From: Woeseiaceae bacterium
GTDB lineage: Bacteria > Pseudomonadota > Gammaproteobacteria > Steroidobacterales > Woeseiaceae
Direction: 5' to 3'
Assembly (NCBI GenBank): GCA_021773115.1
Contig: JAJFKS010000025.1
Coordinates: 1-64,000 of the forward strand
Length of the DNA: 64,000 nt
Numbering within the stretch: position 1 is the stretch's first letter; each line of letters begins with the position of its first letter. The translations under genes were made by a program, and so were the position numbers. The notes beneath the pieces are model-generated. The model was not told the origin of the DNA. It saw nothing but the letters and a program-made list of their open reading frames with translations, and searched no databases. Shown piece after piece: positions 28,238-37,941 of this stretch.

Positions 28238-28978
28238 TTGACGATCAAAAAAGACATTTTGCTTGGTGTAAACATCGATCATGTTGCGACTGTGCGGCAA
28301 GCGCGCGGGACGGTTTACCCGGATCCAGCAGACGCCGTCGCTATCGCGGAAGGAGCCGGTGCGGACAGCATCACCGTGCACCTGCGCGAGGATCGACGGC
28401 ACATTCAGGACGCCGATCTCGAAGCGATCAACAAAGTCATGCGCACGCATATGAATCTTGAAATGGCGGTGATCGACGAGATGCTCGACATCGCCAGCGA
28501 GTTACAGCCAACCGATGTCTGCCTGGTCCCCGAAAAACGCGAAGAACTGACGACCGAAGGTGGCCTTGATGTACGTGGGCAGTTGCACAAAATAACAACC
28601 GCTTGCCAGCGCCTAAAAAGTGCGGGTATTCGAGTGTCACTGTTCGTTGATCCAGACGTTGCTCAACTCGATGCCGCAATCGCTGCCGGCGCGCCCGTCG
28701 TTGAATTGCATACAGGAGCGTACGCAGATGCTGAAGGTGCGGAACAGGCTCGGGAGCTGCAGCGCATCGTTGATGCCGCACAATACGGGCACGGTTTGGG
28801 CCTGGTCATCAATGCCGGGCACGGGCTGAACTACGAAAATGTTGCAGCGATTGCCAGAATTCCGGAAATTGTGGAGTTGAATATCGGCCATGCAATCGTC
28901 GCCAGGGCAGTTTTTGATGGCCTGGCGTTTGCGGTCAGCGAAATGAAACGCATAATGACCGAAGCACGTGAGGGATGA
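28238..28978 (+). CDS. pdxJ: Pyridoxine 5'-phosphate synthase
   Basis: 246 residues from a TTG one base after the recO stop. PdxJ condenses 3-hydroxy-1-aminoacetone phosphate with deoxyxylulose 5-phosphate. Family segments seen are [39 protein letters not shown] and [12 protein letters not shown] complete TIM-barrel enzyme of vitamin B6 synthesis. Confidence 0.97.
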   Translation: MTIKKDILLGVNIDHVATVRQARGTVYPDPADAVAIAEGAGADSITVHLREDRRHIQDADLEAINKVMRTHMNLEMAVIDEMLDIASELQPTDVCLVPEKREELTTEGGLDVRGQLHKITTACQRLKSAGIRVSLFVDPDVAQLDAAIAAGAPVVELHTGAYADAEGAEQARELQRIVDAAQYGHGLGLVINAGHGLNYENVAAIARIPEIVELNIGHAIVARAVFDGLAFAVSEMKRIMTEAREG

Positions 28979-28985
28979 TCAGCCC

Positions 28986-29378
28986 ATGATCTTCGGTGTT
29001 GGTACCGACATCGTGGAAATGTCACGCATGCAAGGCACATGGCAGCGATTCGGTGAACACTTCGCGAATCGAATCCTTATGGATGAGGAAATGCTGTTAT
29101 TCCGGAAAACGAAAAACCCGGCGCGATTCCTGGCGATGCGATTTGCCGGCAAGGAGGCCACGGTCAAGGCCATGGGCACGGGCTTCGCTCACGGCGTCTG
29201 GTTACGAGATGTCGGCATCACCAGCAACGAATGGGGCAGACCGTTAATCATTTGGTCCGAGCGGGGACAAAAAGTCTGCAGGGAACTCGGAATCGGTAAG
29301 GGTCACGTCAGCCTCACGGATGATGCCGGACTGGTTATGGCCTTCGCAGTTGTTGAAACTGCAGACAACACAAACTAA
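28986..29378 (+). CDS. acpS: Holo-[acyl-carrier-protein] synthase
   Basis: 130 residues from ATG 28986 (MIFGVGTDIVEMSRM), the typical AcpS start. The frame extends back to a GTG at 28968 inside pdxJ, which is less likely. The metal and CoA-binding motif FAGKEATVKAMGTGF is intact. The enzyme transfers 4'-phosphopantetheine to acyl carrier protein. Confidence 0.96.
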   Translation: MIFGVGTDIVEMSRMQGTWQRFGEHFANRILMDEEMLLFRKTKNPARFLAMRFAGKEATVKAMGTGFAHGVWLRDVGITSNEWGRPLIIWSERGQKVCRELGIGKGHVSLTDDAGLVMAFAVVETADNTN

Positions 29379-29393
29379 TCACGGACTAACACG

Positions 29394-30164
29394 ATGCATT
29401 GTTTTTCGTTCGATATTGAAACAGTACCCGACGTTGAATTCGGGCGGCGCTTCTGGAACCTGGACGGCTTGCCGGATGACGAAGTCGCAACGGCGATGAT
29501 GTTTAAGCGGCAGCAGCAAACCGGATCTGACTTCCTGCCGCTGCACTTACAGCGCATTGTCGCGATCTCGGTTAGCTTTCGTACGGCAGACACATTCAAA
29601 GTCTGGACACTGGGTGACGAAGACTCAGACGAAGCAGAAATCGTGCAACGCTTTTTCGACGGAATTGAGAAATACACGCCGGACCTTGTGTCATGGAACG
29701 GCAGCGGCTTTGACCTTCCGGTGCTGCACTATCGTGCGCTGAAGCACAACATACAGGCACCGCGATATTGGGAGACGGGCGACAACGATCGCGAATTCAA
29801 ATGGAATAATTACCTGAGCCGATTCCACTGGCGACACGTCGATCTGATGGATGTGCTGGCAGGTTTTCAGCCACGCGGTAAAGCGAGCCTTGACCAGATG
29901 GCTGTGCTGCTTGGATTCCCCGGCAAACTCGGCATGAGCGGCGACAAAGTCTGGGACACTTTCCTGGCCGGCGGCATTCGCGAAATTCGAGACTATTGCG
30001 AAACCGATGTTTTGAATACATGGCTGGTCTACCTCCGATTCGAATTCATGCGCGGCAACCTGGATGAGACCGGGCTCGAACGTGAATATGCACTGGTCAG
30101 GAAATCGCTCGAAGCGATGGACCAGCCACACCTGAACGAATTTCTTGCAGCCTGGGCGGCGTAG
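29394..30164 (+). CDS. Predicted 3'-5' exonuclease of the PolB-like DEDDy family
   Basis: 256 residues. The exonuclease motifs are Exo I FDIETVPD, Exo II SWNGSGFDLPVL and Exo III DYCETD (a Y-x-x-x-D arrangement). The family is related to the proofreading domain of DNA polymerase B but stands alone. Role in repair or RNA turnover unknown. It lies between acpS and rlmD and probably belongs to the same long operon. Confidence 0.85.
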   Translation: MHCFSFDIETVPDVEFGRRFWNLDGLPDDEVATAMMFKRQQQTGSDFLPLHLQRIVAISVSFRTADTFKVWTLGDEDSDEAEIVQRFFDGIEKYTPDLVSWNGSGFDLPVLHYRALKHNIQAPRYWETGDNDREFKWNNYLSRFHWRHVDLMDVLAGFQPRGKASLDQMAVLLGFPGKLGMSGDKVWDTFLAGGIREIRDYCETDVLNTWLVYLRFEFMRGNLDETGLEREYALVRKSLEAMDQPHLNEFLAAWAA

Positions 30165-30171
30165 CTCACAC

Positions 30172-31506
30172 ATGGCCAGACGAAAGCAAAGAGAGCCGGA
30201 GACGGCGATGATCGAGACCGCGACCCATGACGGGCGAGGGATCGCGGCAGTGAGTGGCAAGAAAGTGTTTGTCGCTGGCGCGCTCCCCGGTGAGACTGTT
30301 GAATTCATAAGGCGAAAATCACGTCGCAATTTCGACGAGGCAGAATTGCTGCAGGTTATTGAAGCGTCCGAGGATCGCATCGAGGCCAAGTGCGAAGCAT
30401 TCGGCCGTTGCGGTGGCTGTTCGCTGCAGCATGTCAGCGATGACTATCAGCGTTCGATCAAGGCACAAACTCTTAAGGACAATCTCGAACGCATTGGCAA
30501 GGTAGAGCCAGGGGTTTGGCTGCAGCCGATGACAGGCCCGATTTGGGGCTATCGTCGGCGCGCGCGACTGGCGGTTAAGGACGTACCGGCAAAAGGCCGT
30601 GTACTGGTGGGCTTTCGTGAAAAGCACGCGCCGTTTATAACTGACATGCATCGCTGCGAGGTTCTCGCCCCGCCAGTCGACAGCCTGATCGACGCATTGA
30701 GTGAAATGATCGCCGCGCTATCGATTCGAGCTCGCTTGCCGCAGATTGAGGTGGCAATCGCAGAGAATGGTATTGCGTTGGTGTTTCGAGTGCTCGATCC
30801 ACCCAGCGACGCGGACCGGGCACACTTGATCGCATTCGGTGTATTGCACGAATTGCGGATCTACTTGCAGCCCGGGGGCCTGGATTCGCTCGAGTTGATA
30901 CAGCCAGAGACGTGCGAAGAATCCCTTCACTACACGTTGCCGGAATTCGACCTGCGCGTGGATTTTGAGCCGATCGACTTTGTGCAAGTCAACAGCGAAA
31001 TTAATCAGCGCATGGTGCATTTCGCTGTTGAGCAACTCAATGTCGGCCCGGACAACCGGGTACTCGATCTGTTCTGCGGTATCGGTAATTTCTCACTGCC
31101 GCTGGCACGACGGGCAGGCACCGTACTCGGCGTCGAGGGCGAGAAAAGCCTGGTGGAGCGGGCTGGCGAAAACGCTCGCAAGAATGGACTCGACAACGCC
31201 GAGTTTCGCGTTGCCGATCTCAGCAAGATCGATGGTAGCGAAGCCTGGCTAAGAGCGGGCTGGGACCGTGTCTTGCTCGATCCGGCGCGCAGCGGCGCAG
31301 CCGAACTCGTTGCACGAATGCCGCTGATTAGGCCTGAGCGTATTGTCTACGTCTCCTGTCACCCGGGAACACTGGCACGCGATGCAGGCATTTTGGTTCA
31401 CGAGCACGGTTATCAACTCGAATCAGCGGGTATCATAGATATGTTCCCGCATACGGCCCATGTAGAATCAATCGCAGTATTCACACGTAAGCAGGTTTCA
31501 CTCTGA
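30172..31506 (+). CDS. rlmD: 23S rRNA (uracil-1939-C5)-methyltransferase RlmD
   Basis: 444 residues from ATG 30172. The N-terminal TRAM region carries DGRGIAAVSGKKVFV. A cysteine cluster CEAFGRCGGC binds a [4Fe-4S] cluster. The SAM pocket is DLFCGIGNFSLPLA and the catalytic cysteine is in YVSCHPGTLARD. It methylates U1939 of 23S rRNA. The open frame before 30172 overlaps the preceding gene and is not needed. Confidence 0.94.
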   Translation: MARRKQREPETAMIETATHDGRGIAAVSGKKVFVAGALPGETVEFIRRKSRRNFDEAELLQVIEASEDRIEAKCEAFGRCGGCSLQHVSDDYQRSIKAQTLKDNLERIGKVEPGVWLQPMTGPIWGYRRRARLAVKDVPAKGRVLVGFREKHAPFITDMHRCEVLAPPVDSLIDALSEMIAALSIRARLPQIEVAIAENGIALVFRVLDPPSDADRAHLIAFGVLHELRIYLQPGGLDSLELIQPETCEESLHYTLPEFDLRVDFEPIDFVQVNSEINQRMVHFAVEQLNVGPDNRVLDLFCGIGNFSLPLARRAGTVLGVEGEKSLVERAGENARKNGLDNAEFRVADLSKIDGSEAWLRAGWDRVLLDPARSGAAELVARMPLIRPERIVYVSCHPGTLARDAGILVHEHGYQLESAGIIDMFPHTAHVESIAVFTRKQVSL

Positions 31507-31517
31507 AGGCGCAACGG

Positions 31518-32564
31518 ATGTCATTAGGCCCGGTGATGCTCGATATCGAAGGACTCGCACTGAGTCCAGCTGACCGTGATCTTTTGCGGGAGCCCGCCGT
31601 GGGCGGGGTGATACTGTTTTCCCGCAACTTTGAATCGGTCGACCAGGTCACCGACCTGGTCGCCGAGATTCGCGCCTTGCGCAGTCCACCGTTGCTGATT
31701 GCGGTTGACCACGAAGGTGGACGTGTGCAGCGCTTTCGTGACGGATTTACGCTGATGCCACCGATGCGCCATATCGGTCGTGAATACGATCGAGACCGTG
31801 ATTCGGGATTACAGATTGCGCGCCAGGCGGGCTGGTTGATCGCCTCCGAGCTCCGGGCCACCGGGATTGATCTCAGTTTTGGCCCCTGCGTGGATCTCGA
31901 CTGGGGTATTAGCGAGATCATTGGCAATCGTGCATTTCATCGCAAGCCGGAAGCGGTCAGTGAGTTGGCCGGTGCTTTTGCGCGTGGCTTGCGCAGCGCT
32001 GGCATGGCCGCGGTTGCGAAACACTTTCCTGGCCACGGAGCCGTGGTCGCGGATTCTCATCTTCACTTGCCGGTAGACCGGCGAGACTACGGATCGGTCC
32101 TCGACGACATGCGCCCGTACGACAGTATGATCACCACCGGTGTGCTTGCCGGCGTGATGCTGGCTCACATCGTCTATCAGGAGATTGACGATATGCCTGC
32201 CGGCTTTTCCGAGTACTGGATCCAGCGCGAACTGCGCTCACGCCTCGGGTTTGGCGGTGCGGTTTTCTGTGATGATTTGACGATGAAGGCGACAGCGAGC
32301 TACGGCAGTATGTCGGAACGTGCGATGCTTGCACTGCGAGCGGGCTGCGATATGGTCTTGGTGTGCAATGATCGCGATCGGGCGCACCGGGCAGTGAACG
32401 CACTCAACGATTACTCGAATCCTCTGTCCCTGGTCCGACTCGCACGTTTGCATGGCACGGGCCAGGTATTGCGCGAGACCTTACACGCGAGCGAGGACTG
32501 GCAGCAAGCCAGCACGCTGTTCGCGAAATGGAGTGAACGGCCGGAGCTGCGATTGAATGCCTGA
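31518..32564 (+). CDS. nagZ: beta-N-acetylhexosaminidase NagZ
   Basis: 348 residues, family GH3. Substrate-binding and catalytic motifs are VILFSRNFES, AVDHEGGRVQRF and KHFPGHGAVVADSH; the last holds the histidine loop used as acid/base. The nucleophile aspartate is in FCDDLTM. NagZ removes N-acetylglucosamine from muropeptides during cell-wall recycling in the cytosol. Confidence 0.96.
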   Translation: MSLGPVMLDIEGLALSPADRDLLREPAVGGVILFSRNFESVDQVTDLVAEIRALRSPPLLIAVDHEGGRVQRFRDGFTLMPPMRHIGREYDRDRDSGLQIARQAGWLIASELRATGIDLSFGPCVDLDWGISEIIGNRAFHRKPEAVSELAGAFARGLRSAGMAAVAKHFPGHGAVVADSHLHLPVDRRDYGSVLDDMRPYDSMITTGVLAGVMLAHIVYQEIDDMPAGFSEYWIQRELRSRLGFGGAVFCDDLTMKATASYGSMSERAMLALRAGCDMVLVCNDRDRAHRAVNALNDYSNPLSLVRLARLHGTGQVLRETLHASEDWQQASTLFAKWSERPELRLNA

Positions 32565-32703
32565 ACACGATGCGAATACCAGCAGTGGTTGCGCCGGGAA
32601 TCGTTTCGGCATGCCGATTCACGCCGACGTGCAGGCCAGTACTGTCTCCACCCGAACGCAGGCCGCATCGCTGTTACAGCAATTATTCAGGTCCCTGACC
32701 TAA
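32557..32703 (+). CDS. Possible 48-residue ORF after nagZ
   Basis: ATG at 32557 overlaps the nagZ end by 8 bases and the frame closes at 32703, 7 bases before the next gene. The product (MPEHDANTSSGC...LLQQLFRSLT) has no family I recognise. Overlap and spacing look operon-like, but the composition is not conclusive. Confidence 0.25.
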   Translation: MPEHDANTSSGCAGNRFGMPIHADVQASTVSTRTQAASLLQQLFRSLT

Positions 32704-32710
32704 GACCGCG

Positions 32711-33595
32711 ATGAAAGCGCTTAGTCGGAAAATTCTCGAGCAAGTGATTGCGGCAACGTCGGAGCCAGTTCTGGTCGTGCGAATTGATCAGCCCGACTGG
32801 CCGGTCGTCCTGTCGAACCCGGCGTTCACGACGATAAGTACCGATGACGTGTTGAACAAAGCTTTTGCCGATGTCGTTGAGGCAATTGCGGGTCGTGAGC
32901 TGGCGCTCGAAGTCAGCGAAACGGTTCGGTCGCAGGATGAGGCCAGTCTGCCCATCGAGTCGAACGGCCGCGAATTTCTGCTGGGTCTCAAGCCGCTGCG
33001 GCTCACCGAGGACGCCGAGGCACGGTTTTATGCGGTTTACTGGCGCTCGGGCACCGGTGCTGGAACGGCCGAAGGCGCCGAGATGCATCATGCACTGTTG
33101 AAGGCAAAACGGCGTATTCGCGATCTGTCTCGAGATGATGCGGTGACGGGCTTGCTCAACGCGCGTGCTTTCGCGGATGTGTTTGAACACGATTGGGCGG
33201 TGGCCGAGCGGGAAAAGGGCAAGTTGTCACTGGTGACATTCACGCTAAATGATTTCGAGTCCTACCTGGCGGTCTTTGGCCGGCACGCGACAGATTCCTG
33301 TCTGCGCCGCGTCGGGCAGGCGATCCGCCGGTGTCTGAGACGTGCCAGCGATGTTGTCGCGCGTCCGGACGGGCATCGATTTATCGTGTTGTCACATGCA
33401 TCGGATGAGGACGGCGTGCGCGAATTCGCATCTAAAATATCAATCGCTGTTCGCGAACTCGGACTGCATCATCCACGTTCCGATTCATCGAAATTTGTTA
33501 CGGTGACTTATGACGTTTCGGTTGCGGATATCGGCAGTGAAAAGCGCGATGCGCGCAATTTTCTTGAGGAACTACTCGCCATCGTACCCGAGTAG
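32711..33595 (+). CDS. PAS-like protein with degenerate GGDEF domain
   Basis: 294 residues. Residues 1-115 look like a PAS fold (EPVLVVRIDQPDWPVVLSNPAFTTI). Residues about 135-290 follow a diguanylate-cyclase domain (DAVTGLLNARAFADVFEHDW... VGQAIRRCLRRASDVVARPDGHRFIVL). The signature GGDEF loop reads PDGHRF, so catalysis of cyclic-di-GMP synthesis is not expected. It could bind GTP or cyclic-di-GMP as an effector or act through dimerisation. It is convergent with csiV and overlaps its stop by 24 bases. Confidence 0.8.
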   Translation: MKALSRKILEQVIAATSEPVLVVRIDQPDWPVVLSNPAFTTISTDDVLNKAFADVVEAIAGRELALEVSETVRSQDEASLPIESNGREFLLGLKPLRLTEDAEARFYAVYWRSGTGAGTAEGAEMHHALLKAKRRIRDLSRDDAVTGLLNARAFADVFEHDWAVAEREKGKLSLVTFTLNDFESYLAVFGRHATDSCLRRVGQAIRRCLRRASDVVARPDGHRFIVLSHASDEDGVREFASKISIAVRELGLHHPRSDSSKFVTVTYDVSVADIGSEKRDARNFLEELLAIVPE

Positions 33596-34345
33596 CTCGG
33601 TTTCAGTCAGCTCGTTGTCCGTTGCCTTTTCGACACGCGTAATCTTTGCCAATACACCAAACCTCGGATGATCAAAATAACGTAACTCGCCATTTCGGAA
33701 GATGCGATCTTCGTTGATTCGGTATCGGACCGGGTAATCCAGTATGAATTCATTGTTGCTCGCATTGAAGGCGGCATTCGTCGACGGTGCGTCCAATTGC
33801 AGATTGATGGCAAGGTGCAGGTAACGACTCAGGTACAGGTTCAGATCGCCGTCGAGTCCTGTTGGCGGTGTGACAAATGAACTCAGCGGTCTCGGTTCCG
33901 ACACGTGATCGGCAACGGTCGCCTGTGTCCACCCAAAATGCAGCAACGGCCTGTATGCGTCAAGGCGCTCCAGGTGCTCGTATTCCTTGACCAGGCTGAA
34001 GTCATCCTCCGGCAGCATGGTCAGATCATACGGAACGGTTTCTTCGAGTTCGGAGACGACAAGATCTTCTAGTGGCTCTTCGACCGGTGCTTCTGTCGGA
34101 ATTTGTGGTTCTGAACGCAGCGACTCGGACGATTCCATGCCGGATTCGTCGACAGTTTGCAATTCCTCGTGGAGCGGCATGTCCGGAACAAACATCTCGG
34201 TGCCGGCCGACGCACCGTCGGCGTAGGCGAAAATGATCATCTCAACGGTATAGCGCGGCACCTCGGCCGGCAGTTCGTCGAGTGTCTCCTGGGCACCCGC
34301 ATTGGCGGCTAGCAATAGTAGCGATAGTAATACTCGTTTAAGCAT
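33572..34345 (-). CDS. csiV: CsiV-family periplasmic protein
   Basis: 257 residues with a signal peptide (LLSLLLLAANAGA). An acidic low-complexity stretch around residues 50-110 is followed by a domain ending in LNLYLSRYLHLAINLQL and RYRINEDRIFRNGELRYFDHPRFGVLAKI. CsiV-like proteins occur next to mfd in many gammaproteobacteria; in Vibrio cholerae the protein helps the enzyme LpoA-type peptidoglycan response. The start overlaps the mfd stop by 8 bases. Confidence 0.8.
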   Translation of the reverse strand: MLKRVLLSLLLLAANAGAQETLDELPAEVPRYTVEMIIFAYADGASAGTEMFVPDMPLHEELQTVDESGMESSESLRSEPQIPTEAPVEEPLEDLVVSELEETVPYDLTMLPEDDFSLVKEYEHLERLDAYRPLLHFGWTQATVADHVSEPRPLSSFVTPPTGLDGDLNLYLSRYLHLAINLQLDAPSTNAAFNASNNEFILDYPVRYRINEDRIFRNGELRYFDHPRFGVLAKITRVEKATDNELTETELLGYDGE

Positions 34346-37300
34346 GCAGTCGTTCTTCCTGGTTACTGTCTTGGACTGTGAGGCGCTGCATCAGTTTCTC
34401 GATAGTGCAAAATCGCGTCTCCGGATCCGCGAGGTCATCCGTAATCTGCAGTCGGTGGGAGCCCTGCAGGCGGTAGTGACGGCTGTCATTTTGCACTAAT
34501 TGAACAAGCGCGACAGGATCAATATGGCTTTCGGCGGCAAATACGAGGTAGCCACCACGATCGGATGCGTCAATCTTTTCAATGCCCAGCCCGGCCGCGG
34601 ATTTACGCATCGCTGCAATCCGCATCAGGTTTCGGCTCGCGTCGGGCAGCAAGCCGAAACGGTCGATTAGCTCGACCTGTAGCTCGCGAAGCTCACTGGC
34701 GTTGCTCGCCGCCGAGATGCGCTTGTAGAGCATCAGCCGCAGATGGACGTCCGGCACATAGTCCTCCGGCAGCAGTGCAGGCACGTGCAGGTTGATATCC
34801 GCACCGGTGTTGAGCGGCGCCTCAAGATCGGCTTCCTTGCCGGCACGCAATGAGTCCACCGCGCGGCCCAAAAGTTCTGTGTACAGCGAAAAGCCAATTT
34901 CCTGAATTTGCCCGCTTTGCGTGTCGCCGAGCAGTTCGCCAGCACCGCGAATTTCGAGATCATGGGTCGCGAGTGTAAAGCCGGAACCCAGGTCCTCAAG
35001 CGAGTCGATTGCTTCGAGGCGCTTGACCGCGTCGGCGGTCATCGATGCTTTCGGCGGTGCGAGCAGGTAGGCATACGCGCGATGATGCGAGCGCCCAACG
35101 CGGCCGCGAAGCTGGTGCAGCTGCGCCAGCCCGAAGCGATCGGCGCGATTGATAATGATGGTATTCGCCGTCGGCACATCAATGCCACTCTCGACGATGG
35201 TCGTGCACAACAGCACATTGAATCGGCGGTGGTAGAAATCGAGCATGACCTGCTCAAGCTCGCGCTCGTGCATCTGGCCGTGGCCGATACGAATGGTCGC
35301 TTCCGGCACCAGTTTTTGCAATTGCTGCTCAATGCGACCGATATCATCAACGCGATTGTGAATAAAAAAGACCTGGCCGCCGCGTTTGATCTCGCGCAGA
35401 CAGGCCTCTCGAATAATGACGTCATTCCATTCAGAGACGAAGGTTTTGACCGCGAGTCGCTCTTCCGGTGGTGTTGTAATCAGTGACATTTCTCGAATGC
35501 CGCCGAGTGCCATGTTGAGTGTTCGTGGAATTGGCGTTGCTGTCATCGTCAGGATATCGATTTCGCTACGCAGTGATTTAATGGCCTCTTTGTGGCGCAC
35601 CCCGAAACGATGTTCCTCATCAATAATAACGAGCCCGACGTCATTGAAATCCTTGGTATGCGCCAGCAGGCGATGTGTACCAATAACGACATCGACATTG
35701 CCTGATTTCAATCCTTTGACGATGTCCTTCACTTCACTAGCTGTTTGAAATCGTGACAGCACTTCGATACGCACAGGCCAGTCGGCAAAGCGGTCGCGAA
35801 ACGTCTGCCCGTGTTGCTGTGCGAGAAGTGTGGTTGGCACCAGCACCGCGACCTGCTTGCCGCCGTGTACTGCGGCAAACGTTGCCCGCAACGCGACCTC
35901 GGTCTTGCCGAAGCCAACGTCGCCGCAAATAACACGATCCATCGGCTGATCCGATTCGAGGTCCTTCAGCACATCATCGATGGTATGTGCCTGGTCTTCG
36001 GTCAATTCAAATGGGAAACCGGATTCGAAAGACCGGTATTCACTTTCCGACCAGCGAAAACGGTGGCCGAGACGCGCGGCGCGACGTGCATAAATATCCA
36101 GCAGTTCCGCGGCGACGTCGCGAATCTTCTTAATGGCACGCTTACGGGCTTTTTCCCACTGATCACTGCCGAGACGATGCAGCGGCGCATGGTCCGGTGA
36201 CGCACCGGTATACCGTGATATGAGTTCAAGTGCGTGCACGGGTACGTAGAGTTTATCGCTGTCGGCGTACTGGAGGTGCAGGAATTCGGCTTCGATGCCT
36301 CCGGCTTCAAGCGTGATCAAACCGAGGTAGCGGCCGACGCCATGCTCGGCATGAACCACCGGCGATCCCTCTTCGAGATCATTGAGTTGCCGAATGATCG
36401 ATTCCGGATCGCGATCACTGCGTCGCTTACGCGTACGGGCTTTGGTCCGTTCGCCAAACAGTTGCTGTTCGCTGATGATGGCGACTTTGGCACCCGGCAG
36501 CAATACACCATCGTCCAGTGGCGCAATCGCCACGCCAATGCGATGGCCATCATTCTGAAATTGTCGCCAGCCGCTGACTCGAGTGAGATCCAGGCCGCGG
36601 CCGGCGACGAGTTCGCAAAGCTGCTCGCGGCGTCCCGGTGAGTCCGTACTAAACAATACGCGTCCATCGAAGCTTTGCAGGAACTGCAGCAATGCGCCGG
36701 CGGCTTCTTCGTAACGCGATTCGATTTTCATGGCCGGGGGCAGGCGCGTGTCGTGATTCACCACATTGCCGGCAAGCGTTTGCGCCGAGTATCGAATGCG
36801 CGAAAAGCCTGCCAGCAACTTTTCGATTTTCAGCGGCGACAGGAAGGTTTCATCGGCCGTCAATATCGGTCGCTCCGGATCGAGGCTGCACATTGCAAAT
36901 CGTTCTGTCGCGTCGGCAACGAACTGCTGCAGCAACGAATCCAGCGAATCGGGTTTCATTACCACGCAATTGCCTGGCAGGTATTCGAGCAGAGAGGCGG
37001 TGGTTTCAAAGAACAGTGGCAGGTAGTACTCGATGCCGCCGTGTGCGATGCCATCGGAGACATCACGGTAGACGCGCGATTTGCCAGGCTGACCTTCAAA
37101 GCGCTCTCGATAGTGATGCCGAAAACTTGCAATGGCCGCATCATCGAGTGGAATTTCGCGCGCGGGCAGAATACGAATGGCTTCAAGCTGGTCGCCGGAT
37201 AACTGATTCTCGGGCGAAAAATAACGCAGCGATTCAATATCGTCGTCGAAAAAATCGATGCGTATCGGCGCATCGGTGCCCATCGGAAAAATATCGATCA

Positions 37301-37832
37301 ATGATCCGCGCACGGCAAACTCACCATGTTCGGAAACTTGCGGGACTCGCAGGTATCCGGCTGCGATCAGTGATCGTGTGAAGTCTTCGCGCGGCAATGA
37401 CTGGCCGCGCGTGAGCGATAGCGAACGCGCAGCTATGTAGTCGAGCGGTGGCAATCGCTGGTGCAACACCGCAGGCGTCGCGATGATGATTCCCTGTTGC
37501 ATCGTCGGCAGGGCCGTCAATACCCGTAGGCGCTGAGAGATGATGTCCTGGTGGGGTGAAAAACTGTCCCACGGCAGGGTTTCCCATTCAACGAAATGTT
37601 CGATCGGGATGGTGTCGCCGGCAAAGAAGCGACATTCGGCTTCAAGCTGGTCCGCGTGGCGAGAGTCTTCGGCCAGTAATAACAACGGCCGGCTTTTTTT
37701 TCCATCGGCGAGCAGCCCGGCGAGTTCTGTCGCCGCGAGCGCGGCGCTTGCGCCGATCAAACGGCCCCAGGCGGCTTCCTGTCCGGGTGCGGGGAGGTTC
37801 AAATTACCGGCTTTTAGTAGGGAACAAGTCAC
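34338..37832 (-). CDS. mfd: Transcription-repair coupling factor Mfd
   Basis: 1164 residues from the GTG at 37832. A longer frame to 37931 would run through the terminator at 37894-37924, so I reject it. The RNA-polymerase-interacting domain contains VVHAEHGVGRYLGL. The translocase has Walker A GDVGFGKTEVAL and the DEEH box IIDEEHRFG, and the later RecG-like motif GRVGRSHHRAYAYLL is present. Mfd pushes stalled RNA polymerase off damaged DNA and recruits UvrA. Full length. Confidence 0.97.
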   Translation of the reverse strand: MTCSLLKAGNLNLPAPGQEAAWGRLIGASAALAATELAGLLADGKKSRPLLLLAEDSRHADQLEAECRFFAGDTIPIEHFVEWETLPWDSFSPHQDIISQRLRVLTALPTMQQGIIIATPAVLHQRLPPLDYIAARSLSLTRGQSLPREDFTRSLIAAGYLRVPQVSEHGEFAVRGSLIDIFPMGTDAPIRIDFFDDDIESLRYFSPENQLSGDQLEAIRILPAREIPLDDAAIASFRHHYRERFEGQPGKSRVYRDVSDGIAHGGIEYYLPLFFETTASLLEYLPGNCVVMKPDSLDSLLQQFVADATERFAMCSLDPERPILTADETFLSPLKIEKLLAGFSRIRYSAQTLAGNVVNHDTRLPPAMKIESRYEEAAGALLQFLQSFDGRVLFSTDSPGRREQLCELVAGRGLDLTRVSGWRQFQNDGHRIGVAIAPLDDGVLLPGAKVAIISEQQLFGERTKARTRKRRSDRDPESIIRQLNDLEEGSPVVHAEHGVGRYLGLITLEAGGIEAEFLHLQYADSDKLYVPVHALELISRYTGASPDHAPLHRLGSDQWEKARKRAIKKIRDVAAELLDIYARRAARLGHRFRWSESEYRSFESGFPFELTEDQAHTIDDVLKDLESDQPMDRVICGDVGFGKTEVALRATFAAVHGGKQVAVLVPTTLLAQQHGQTFRDRFADWPVRIEVLSRFQTASEVKDIVKGLKSGNVDVVIGTHRLLAHTKDFNDVGLVIIDEEHRFGVRHKEAIKSLRSEIDILTMTATPIPRTLNMALGGIREMSLITTPPEERLAVKTFVSEWNDVIIREACLREIKRGGQVFFIHNRVDDIGRIEQQLQKLVPEATIRIGHGQMHERELEQVMLDFYHRRFNVLLCTTIVESGIDVPTANTIIINRADRFGLAQLHQLRGRVGRSHHRAYAYLLAPPKASMTADAVKRLEAIDSLEDLGSGFTLATHDLEIRGAGELLGDTQSGQIQEIGFSLYTELLGRAVDSLRAGKEADLEAPLNTGADINLHVPALLPEDYVPDVHLRLMLYKRISAASNASELRELQVELIDRFGLLPDASRNLMRIAAMRKSAAGLGIEKIDASDRGGYLVFAAESHIDPVALVQLVQNDSRHYRLQGSHRLQITDDLADPETRFCTIEKLMQRLTVQDSNQEERLHA

Positions 37833-37893
37833 TGTTTGGGTTGCTTCGTGGTGGCTGGATCGGGTCAACGGGACGCGATTATTACACAGACAC

Positions 37894-37924
37894 AAAAAAG
37901 CCCGGGACGTTTCCGGCCCGGGCT
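37894..37924 (-). terminator. Rho-independent terminator of the small exported-protein gene
   Basis: On the minus strand AGCCCGGG (37924-37917) pairs with CCCGGGCT (37906-37899) across a 10-base loop and is followed by a run of T. It ends the gene at 37942-38217 just before mfd begins. Confidence 0.85.
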
Positions 37925-37941
37925 CTGTCAAATTGCTTGGA

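Noticed and set aside
37833..37931. Longer N-terminus for Mfd
   Set aside because: It runs through an intrinsic terminator, and the residues do not resemble any Mfd start.
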